A DNA stretch of 64,000 bases from contig CM077149.1 in assembly GCA_039583875.1 (NCBI GenBank), forward strand, positions 154,780,249-154,844,248, in the 5' to 3' direction. The stretch is from Platanthera guangdongensis. Its lineage: Eukaryota; Streptophyta; Magnoliopsida; Asparagales; Orchidaceae. Below the pieces are notes generated by a model. That model was not told the DNA's origin, made no database searches, and worked only from the letters and a program-made list of their open reading frames with translations. The position numbers and the translations under genes were made by a program. Positions within the stretch are counted from its first letter, which is position 1. Every line of letters starts with the position of its first letter. Positions 56,561-64,000 of the stretch are shown in pieces.

Positions 56561-56654
56561 AACCCCAATAAACAAAAAATAATAATTTCGTCCCCGAAAT
56601 TTAAGTTCGGGTCTACGGTGTTTCTGAACATAAGAAGTTAAGAACTTTAAACAA
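56561..56654 (-). promoter_or_regulatory. Region before element F 3' LTR
   Basis: The minus strand reads TTTCGGGGACGAAATTATT, a Del/Tekay hallmark (compare TTTCGAGGACGAAA before the 3' LTR of element A at 37634). TTTATTGGGGTT then adjoins TGTAACATC. The polypurine tract is weak. Confidence 0.7.
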
Positions 56655-58208
56655 AAATTAAAGCATTACCTGAGATAAAAAGCTCCGGGTGCCGCTCTAG
56701 CATCAGGTCTCTCGGCTCCCAGGTGTGCTCCTCCTGTCCATTATTGGACCACAACACCTTCATCAGGGGAACCTTCTTCTTCCGCAGCACTCGGACCGCA
56801 GTATCATCGATCCGGAGCGTCTCTAAACGAACTGATCTGTCAGGTGCTAACGGGCCTGCTGTAGTGGTGATATCTGCTCTGGCCGAAGGAGAGCTCTCCG
56901 TAGCGAAGAGACGTGGAAGACGTCGTGCAAGGTCCCTAACTCTGGCGGCAGTTCCGGCCTGTAAGTCAAGGGGCCGATCCGCTCCAGGATCAAATATGGC
57001 TCCATATATCGAGGGCTGAGCTTCTTGTGCCTCTACACCTGAGAAACACCATGCACCGGACGTATCTTCAAGGACACTCTATCCCCCACCTGGAACTCCA
57101 CCTTCCGATGCCGCGCATCGTAGTACTTAGTCTGCCTACTCTGAGCCTCCAGCATCCGGTCCCTGATCAGTCGTATCTGAGCATCCGTATCCTCGATGTA
57201 TTCCGATCCAAGTGCCCTGGGGTCCTCATCTTGAACCCAAGATATCGGTGTCCGACACTTCCTCCCGTAAAGAGCCTCATAAGGTGTCATCCCAATGCTT
57301 GCCTGGTGACTGTTGTTGTAGGAGAACTCAACCAGTGGCAACAGTCTCTCCCAGGGTCTCCCCGTATCCAGTATACACAACCGCAGCAGATCCTCCATAA
57401 TCCTGATGGTCCGCTCTGTCTGACCGTCGGTCTGTGGATGGAAAGTGGTGCTAAAAGCAAGCTGAGAACCCAAGTACGCCTGCACCGCTCTCCACTCTCT
57501 AGAAGTGAACCGACCGTCACGATCCAAGACAATTGTCTTGGGGACCCCGTGGTACCTGACGAACTGCTCCACAAACAAGCTCACCAAAGCAGCAACTGAG
57601 CTGTCCTTCCTGATCGGTATAAACCGGGCCACCTTGGTCAGTCTATCGACAATGACCCAAACAGAATTGTGCCCCAAGTGGGAGCGAGGCAATCCGTGCA
57701 CGAAGTCCATAGCAATATCTTCGAACTTCCACTCAGGCACCGACAGTGACTGTAGTATCCCTCCTGGGCTCTTGCACTCTGCCTTTACCCGCTGACATGT
57801 CTCGCAATGTGTCACATAGTAGATGATCTCCCTCTTCATTCCTGGCCAATACATGCTCCTCCGCAGATCCGCTGTCATCTTGGTGATACCGGGGTGCACT
57901 GAGTACTGAGAACAGTGTGCCTCCCTGAGTATATCCTCCCGGATACCACCTCTCGCGGGTATATAAACACGACCACAGAAATGAACGAGGTCATCACGCA
58001 AAGAATAATCCTCTGTCCTGCCCCCTTCCAGGGCCCTGAATACCGGCTCCAAAGCTGCATCTAACCTTTGTTGTACCCTGATGCGCTCTCGTATATCACA
58101 CTCAAGGATCAGAGAGTTCAAGTACTCCCGATAAATCTCCGGCTCGGACTCGGAAACGACAGAAATGTGCATATCCTCTAGCATCTGCAGCAGCTCCATA
58201 GACATCAC
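56655..58208 (-). pseudogene. Element F integrase with chromodomain-like tail
   Basis: Open from 58208 to 57033: HCSQYSVHPGITKMTADLRR and CETCQRVKAEC (zinc region), MDFVHGLPRSHLGHNSVWVI, IVLDRDGRFTSREW and DGQTERTIRIME (D, D, E), then YEALYGRKCRTPISW and FQVGDRVSLKIRPVHGVSQV. A TAG at 57033-57035 interrupts. Beyond it KKLSPRYMEPYLILERIGPL, LHDVFHVSSLRR and VPLMKVLWSNNGQEEHTWEP (chromodomain-like) continue to about 56655. The frame change to the RT/RNase H ORF is near 58230. Confidence 0.93.
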
Positions 58209-60041
58209 CCGAGGCTCTGGTCCTGAGGTGCTGGCTCCTACTCAAGACATATGCCACGGTGTTCGCCTTCCCCGGATGATAATGCATGGTGTAATCATAG
58301 TCGCATAAAAATTCAAGCCATCTTCTTTGGCGCAGGTTCAGGTCCTTCTGCGTGTCAACATACTTGAGGTTCTTGTGATCTGAGAAGATGACACAATGAA
58401 CCCCATATAGGTAATACCTCCAAATCTTCAATGCAAATACTACCGCCTCGAGCTCTAAATCATGTACGGGGTAGTTCTGTTCGTGCTTCTTCAACTGTCT
58501 CGAAGCATAAACGATAACATGTCTGTGCTGCATCAGGACCGCACTCACCCCCTGATATGAGGCGTCAGTATAAATGTGAAATCTTTCCTTCCCAGATGGA
58601 AGTGCAAGGATGGGGGAAGAGGTGAGCCTATCCTTTAGCTCCTGGAATGCTGCCTCGCACTTCTCCGTCCAAGTAAAAGCTGTCTCCTTCGTCAATGACG
58701 TGAGGGGGAGTGCTATCCTCGAGAACCCCTCCACGAACTTGCGATAATATCCCGCGAGTCCGAGAAAACTGCGTATGTCCGAAGCTGACTTTGGTCGCGG
58801 CCAATCTCTAACTGCCTGCACCTTGGCTGGGTCCACGGCCAACCCTGCCCCACTGATAGTATGCCCCAAGAATGCCACCTCTTGCAGCCAGAACTGGCAC
58901 TTGGAGAACTTGGCATACATCTGATGCACTCTCAGCTTCCCCAAAACCAATGCCAAATGCTGAGTATGGTCCTCCTGTGTCCGGGAATAAATCAGTATAT
59001 CATCGATGAAGACTATGACAAATCTGTCCAGGTAGGGCTCGAAGATGCGGTTCATCAAACTCATGAATGCAGAAGGCGCATTCGTGAGCCCGAAGGGCAT
59101 CACCGTGAACTCGTACAATCCATAGCGGGAACTGAAGGCCGTCTTCGGAATGTCCTCCTCCTGGATCCGCAGTTGATAGTACCCGGATTTCAAATCCAAC
59201 TTGGAGAACCAGAATGCTCCCTGAAGCTGATCAAAAAGCTCGTCGATCCGGGGCAGCGGGTATGTGTTCCGGACCGTCAACCGGTTCAACTCTCGGTAGT
59301 CGATGCAAAGACGCAGTGAGCCATCCTTCTTCTTAACAAATAACACTGGTGCTCCCCATGGTGATGAGCTCGGTCGGACAAATCCTGACTCCACCAGCTC
59401 CTGTAGCTGCGTCCTGAACTCCGCTAGCTCCTTTGGGGTCATCCTGTATGCTGCCCGAGATACGGGCCTCGCTCCTGGCACCAACTGAATGTGGAAGTCC
59501 ATGTCCCTGGCCGGTGGCAATCCGGGCAATTTCTCCAAAAACACGTCGGAGAAATCCCGAACAACCGGGATGTCAACAATAGAAGCCTCTGCTCCCGCCA
59601 TCTCGAAGCAGATAATGTATACTTCCTCTCCTTGCTTGTGGGCTTTGACGGCCTGTACAGATGATAATACAAGGTGGGAAACAAGTCTAATACCTTCGAC
59701 GATGACGCAGGAGTCCTCGTGCCTCAATGTGATCCTCTTCGACGGGCAATCGATCTGGGCATGGTTCCAATGCAACCATGTCATGCCCAGGATCAAGTCG
59801 AAGTCTGGCATCCTTAGGATCGTTGCAGGCGCTTCAAATGTCTTTCCGCCAATTTCTGCCTCCATGTTGCACTTGGCAGATGATAATAACACTGATCCAT
59901 CAGGTAGCCGCACCCTTATCGTCGAGCCCGTGAATCGTTCCACGTCATCCAGTCCTTCCACAAAGGCTTCTGATACGAATGAGTGCGAAGCACCCGTATC
60001 GAACAGTGTATGAGCGGGCTTGCAGCTGATAAAGACTATGT
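58102..60041 (-). pseudogene. Element F protease, reverse transcriptase and RNase H
   Basis: From the candidate splice acceptor: [20 protein letters not shown] (protease), [20 protein letters not shown], then RT with [94 protein letters not shown] and [16 protein letters not shown]. RNase H follows with [20 protein letters not shown] and [20 protein letters not shown]. The conserved VADALSR reads VAYVLSR, losing a catalytic Asp. After that the frame drifts near 58230. No stop interrupts the 600-odd codons before this. Confidence 0.94.
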
Positions 60042-60135
60042 CTGAGGTTGATTTGAGTTTCAAATTGGTTGTTATTCTACAAGGTCAAGTACTATATATT
60101 GGAAAAATCTAAATTTCATAAAACAATTTATGTAC
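60042..60135 (-). other. Candidate intron at element F gag/protease border (94 bp)
   Basis: Minus strand: donor ATCACAC|GTACATAA, acceptor CAACCTCAG|ACATAG; AT-rich with TAA two codons in. Removal joins DVIT-H to [10 protein letters not shown] in phase 1 and places the protease DTGAS the same number of residues downstream of DVIT as in element A after removal of 34166-34245. Confidence 0.8.
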
Positions 60136-61270
60136 GTGTGATGACGTCCTCAGGATTCCTCGGCTCGGCGAGATCTAATGCGTACATCTGCTCTTGTCCT
60201 CTGCCTCGGCCATAAGGTCCTCGGCCTCGGCCTCGACCTCGACCTCGTCCTCGGCCTCGGCCCTGCTGTACTGGAGGGGTCACTGGAGGTGGAGGAGGTG
60301 GAGGAGGAAATGGACGAAACTGATGAGGGCACTCAGATCTAATGTGGCCCGGCTGGTGGCACCCGAAACAAACTACCGATCGCTGGCCACGGTCATCCTG
60401 CCTCATCTGGCCATGTGTCTATAGTGGTGGAGGAGCTAGTGCTGCAGGGGGTCTCTGCTCCTGCCTGTAGTTGAGACGATAACGTCCCCCACCCCTCTTA
60501 TGCCTCATAACTCTGCCTCTCTGTGAGCCCCATCTATTCTCCCCGAAGAACGACCCATCCAACGGTCTCTTTCCCCTACTCTGCACCATCAGCTGGTCTG
60601 CCTCCAGCTTCTTGGCCATCTCTATGATCTGAGCTGAAGTGACATGAGAGATGAACAGTAGGGCCTGTCTCAAATCGTCTCTAAGGCCCCGGTAGAATGT
60701 CTTTGCGTACCTCCTATCGTCCGAATCATGTATCCCCGCAAACCTGGCCAGATGGGAAAACTCCCTCTGGTACTCGATCACTGACCTGGTCCCCTGTTTG
60801 AGGTTCAAAAACCTCTCTTCTAGCTCATCCCGGTCCGTGGTGGACACAAAATGCTCCAAGAATGCCTCGCCGAACTCCTCCCAAGATATATCTGACAGAG
60901 TCCTATCTGCATAGGTGGAGTCCAGCATGGACTTCCACCACCTCTTTGCGTGGGCATCCAGTGCAGAAGATGCCAAAGGGACTGCCTGGCTGACAGGGCA
61001 GCTGATGTCTGCCAACATCTCTTGTATGGCCTCGAGTCATTCCTCGGCCTTTACTGCATTCTCCGTCCCGTGGTACATAGGCGGGGACAAACTCTTGAAT
61101 GCGCTCAGCCAGTTTGATCCCGGATTTGGCAGCTGTGCCGGAACCTGCTGGGCTCTGAAGGCCTCAAGAATGGCCGTCAAGGTCTGGCCCATTTCTGTCT
61201 GTAGAAAAGGAATGGCAGCCGGAGGGGGAGGAACCACATTCTGCGGTACAGCGACCTGTGAATGCTGCAA
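60136..61270 (-). pseudogene. Element F gag with zinc knuckle
   Basis: Pieces in one frame: QTLTAILEAFRAQQVPAQLP, SAFKSLSPPMYHGTENAVKA, then TGA at 61037-61039 (Trp expected), LEAIQEMLADISCP, HAKRWWKSMLDSTYADRTLS, REFSHLARFAGIHDSDDRRY, FYRGLRDDLRQALLFISHVT. A TAG at 60419-60421 follows, then the knuckle VCFGCHQPGHIRSECP (CCHC intact), a proline run and an RG-repeat tail (RGRGRGRG, PYGRGRGQEQ) reaching DVIT at the candidate donor. A TTTGCAG acceptor-like site just upstream (61271-61277) hints at a leader intron as well. Confidence 0.9.
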
Positions 61271-61440
61271 AGAGGTAAGGTTTATATTAGAATTGGCCTA
61301 ACTCATTGCTTAGGTGGACTATTTTATGTGACTTTTTACACATGAGCACATCATTGTTTCCGCTGCATAGTTTGTCCGCAAACTAATGCTCGAGCGGGGT
61401 GGCCCACTGTTGTGAACTTCTTCTCTTATGATCGTTTGTC

Positions 61441-61455
61441 CCTCTGATACCAGTT
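61441..61455 (-). promoter_or_regulatory. Primer-binding site of element F
   Basis: AACTGGTATCAGAGG on the minus strand beside the 5' LTR; initiator tRNA-Met type. Confidence 0.92.
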
Positions 61456-64000
61456 TGTAAGACCCCCTCCCCCTTACCAAGGAGGCTCCCGGTCTTATGC
61501 CCAGAACCGCCGCCTTACGGTGACAATAACTCACGGGTTAGTCGACACCGCAAGACGCCGATCCTGTCGGCTAGTACGATCATATAACCTGTTCGGCCAA
61601 CTGAGAAATAAAAGTATAAAAGCAGTATATAGAAACAGCTAGTCCACAAGTCACAGCACTATCATCTAAATTAAAATGAAAGTACAAAGAATGCAGAATG
61701 AGTACATCAAAAGAGAAAAGGGCTTATGCCCTGTACATGATATCAAATCTCTCTCTCTCTCAAAATGACAACAAGCGGAAGCTAAACTATCATCAAAAAA
61801 CTCGTCCCACCTGACGACGGGCTGCAGTAGTAGTAGTAGGTGGTGGTGATATCAGCTCCTCACGTCCTGCCACCTCGTCCTGCTGCTACTCCATCTCCTC
61901 GAGCTCCTAAAATGATTGGTCACAACCGACCGTTATTCATGAAAACTAAGCCGTTTCCTCCACACCTCGCCCCCGCAACTCCTAGGCACTGGGCGGGAGG
62001 ACGAAGCGGAGGACAACAAGGGGTATAGCAAAAGAAGCAGGTGACAATGGAGCTATACTAACAAGTATATGTAGTATCAATTATTTCTACTTTAGCAGTT
62101 CTATATAAATGACACATGAAAGGTATGAAGAACTGTACAGAAGCAAGTAAAGTGCTGTAAGTAAACAAAGTACTAAAAGTAAACAGAGTAAAGACAACAA
62201 GTAGAATATGTTACTACTAAACTGCCATCATAGAAGTACCTTAACTTATATGAATGCCCATACAAACTTATAAGTTACGGTTTCCGGAAATATAACTTAT
62301 CATATAAAAGAGTCCATACTAATTTATATGATAAGGATCTATGATGCGTATGATCTAGTTATGAATGTATGATATGCATGCGTTTTATGGTTCATGCAAG
62401 TGCAACTCACACACACACGACTTTGTGATCACAGACCTTTAGTTCCCACTTTTTGGAGCTAGCATCACTCTCTGGTACCACCGTTGTGGCTATGACAGCA
62501 GTGGAGCGGGCGTCTCCACTCCTAGGCGGGTATACACACTACCAGGCCTAGACCTCTCAAACGCCTCTGTACACGTCCTAGACCTCTCATACGCCTCTGT
62601 ACACGTCCTAGGTGCACTCTAGAGTCTCTGCGTACTAATTGCTGGCTACCTACCAGTCTTTTTGGTCGAGTGTGCGTATTTGGGGATCGTCCTCCAGACT
62701 GCAGTGTAAAACAACCAACTGGCCCCTCAAACCATCACAGCTCGCCAGAGTCACTGTACTGCCATCGGTGTGACGATTGGCCCAGTACCACATGACCCGC
62801 CACAAGTTTTATTTCTATGCACATGCAAGATATTCCAACACGAGCCTCCAGCTCGCAGGACAAAACCTGTCCTGATATCAAACTCCCGAGCCTCCAGCTC
62901 GCAGGACCAACCCGTCCGGAATCCCTCCAACCCATCACGGGTGAGATTGAACATCAATGTCTTACCCTATTATACTACTCTTGTCTAATGTTTGTTATAC
63001 CTAGCGGTTTAGGGTTAATCACAGGACTGCCCATGACATGCCCGGTGAAGGGCTCTCGAGGGCACTAGGAACTACGATGGGCTGAAGCTCAAAGCTCTCT
63101 TTCTCAAGGATATTTATTTTTATTAATGTCTACCCATGATCCATACCCAGCTCTCGTTGTTACTCTATAACAAACCTAATGACTTAAGTTATTATTGAGG
63201 AATCGACGGTCTTCCACCGGTCTCCGTTCTAGCTACTGTCCTTGGGGTCTTGCATACTATCACTCGATACTATGAAGTGACCTACTAGACATCAATCATG
63301 GTTTGTCTTCCCAATATAGTTATCAACTCAATCTTCTATCTTATCCCCTGTGGGTCCCAGTAATATGTGTTATATTTTGCTAAGCGCACCCATGACCTAA
63401 TGTTGACCTGTATGACGTGTCTTCCAAACTCTTGGGTCAAATGTCCCGAATTATTTATCATGGTTATTATGATGTATGATAATGATCGATCTAAGTTTCA
63501 TTATTTTTCTAAGTGATTAAGGGCCTAAATTAATTCTTTTAATTGTGCGACCGGGGTCACCTTGAACATGATGTACTACATATAATGGTTCAACCTACCT
63601 AAGGAATTTACTAAGTGTTCCATGATGTTAAATATCACTGCCTATCAGATTTCATAATTTTCCCATGAAAATTCCTATTTCTTACCCAAATAATATTAAA
63701 ATCCCAATTTGACCACTTTCCAAATAAAGTACATCAACTACACAACCAAAACTTCTGAGAAAATTAATGAGTATTCATGTTGATATAATAAAGGTAAATA
63801 CAGAATTTCCAAATCTTAAACAGTGTTTTGACCTAACTTATATTCATATGAATAAAATTACCAAAATGCCATCATTAGGGTTTTCAGCATATAGAGACAT
63901 CCAAAAATTCTCAATTAATTTATCAGGGATTTAATCACAGAAATAAACTACTGTTAATTTTTTCATAATATTTAAACAGTAATTTCCCTTATTTTTAAAT
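61456..64000 (-). repeat. 5' LTR of element F, cut by window end
   Basis: It aligns with 51943-54460 throughout. It has an extra 30-bp tandem copy (GACCTCTCA(A/T)ACGCCTCTGT units at about 62550-62610) that the left LTR lacks. Confidence 0.95.

Larger units (their letters stand above)
51943..64000 (-). mobile_element. Element F: Del/Tekay-like chromovirus with 4.6-kb LTRs
   Basis: The left LTR is 51943-56560; the right LTR starts at 61456 and runs past the window end. Both start TGTAAGACCCC; the left ends GAGATGTTACA. Minus-strand order: PBS (initiator Met), gag, candidate intron, PR, RT, RNase H, INT with chromodomain-like tail, then 3' LTR (left). The left flank pentamer is cgcac; the right flank is outside the window. 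LTR divergence is roughly 5 percent over the first 120 bp compared. A few stops and one shift make it inactive. Confidence 0.95.

Overview
This window looks like nuclear DNA of a flowering plant, possibly a monocot (low confidence). It is dominated by LTR retrotransposons, many nested inside one another. The only recognisable cellular gene is a fragment of a CDPK-related protein kinase (CRK) on the minus strand. Four of its exons lie between 40.77 and 44.58 kb, with matching splice phases. No bacterial, organellar or RNA gene was recognised.

Layout. 0.3-4.8 kb: 3' part of a Tat-like Ty3/gypsy element, with an antisense accessory ORF and a GC-rich LTR. 4.8-8.36 kb: LTR-like debris, a long-TIR MITE and a decayed Ty1/copia RT. 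8,365-40,264: one Ty3/gypsy chromovirus (element C, minus, TSD aaaca) that carries most of the other elements. Inside C are D (9,187-13,499, a gag-only copia element) and A (17,208-39,308, a Del/Tekay-like chromovirus, plus). Inside A's 5' LTR are E (17,288-23,125, a gag-protease-only element, TSD gatag) and B (23,961-31,337, an LTR element without pol, TSD aaatc). B contains a truncated hAT transposon, which itself holds a 155-bp-arm foldback and a family of small hairpins. 40.27-44.8 kb: the continuation of the copia RT, the CRK exons, a three-LTR TRIM and further copia pieces. 44,796-50,390: C2, a young relative of C (LTRs differ at about 3 of 333 positions; TSD tagcc), inserted in a CRK intron. 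50.4-51.9 kb: no gene, one minisatellite. 51,943 to the window end: F, a Del/Tekay-like chromovirus on the minus strand with 4.6-kb LTRs.

How the parts relate. The target-site duplications give an order: copia RT remnant, then C, then A and D, then E and B inside A, then hAT in B. C2 and C share LTR architecture (palindromic TATA region, two GGTTCAG stem-loops) and a pol ORF that ends inside the 3' LTR. Autonomous families (C, C2, A, F) sit beside non-autonomous ones (D, E, B) that keep cis-acting ends and, in D and E, gag.

The most unusual observation is in the two Del/Tekay-like elements A and F. The gag zinc-knuckle region and the protease are in incompatible frames unless a short AT-rich GT...AG segment is removed. 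In both elements that segment falls at the same codon and in the same phase. A has two more such segments. This suggests an intron-containing gag-pol in this chromovirus lineage, which I do not know to be described.
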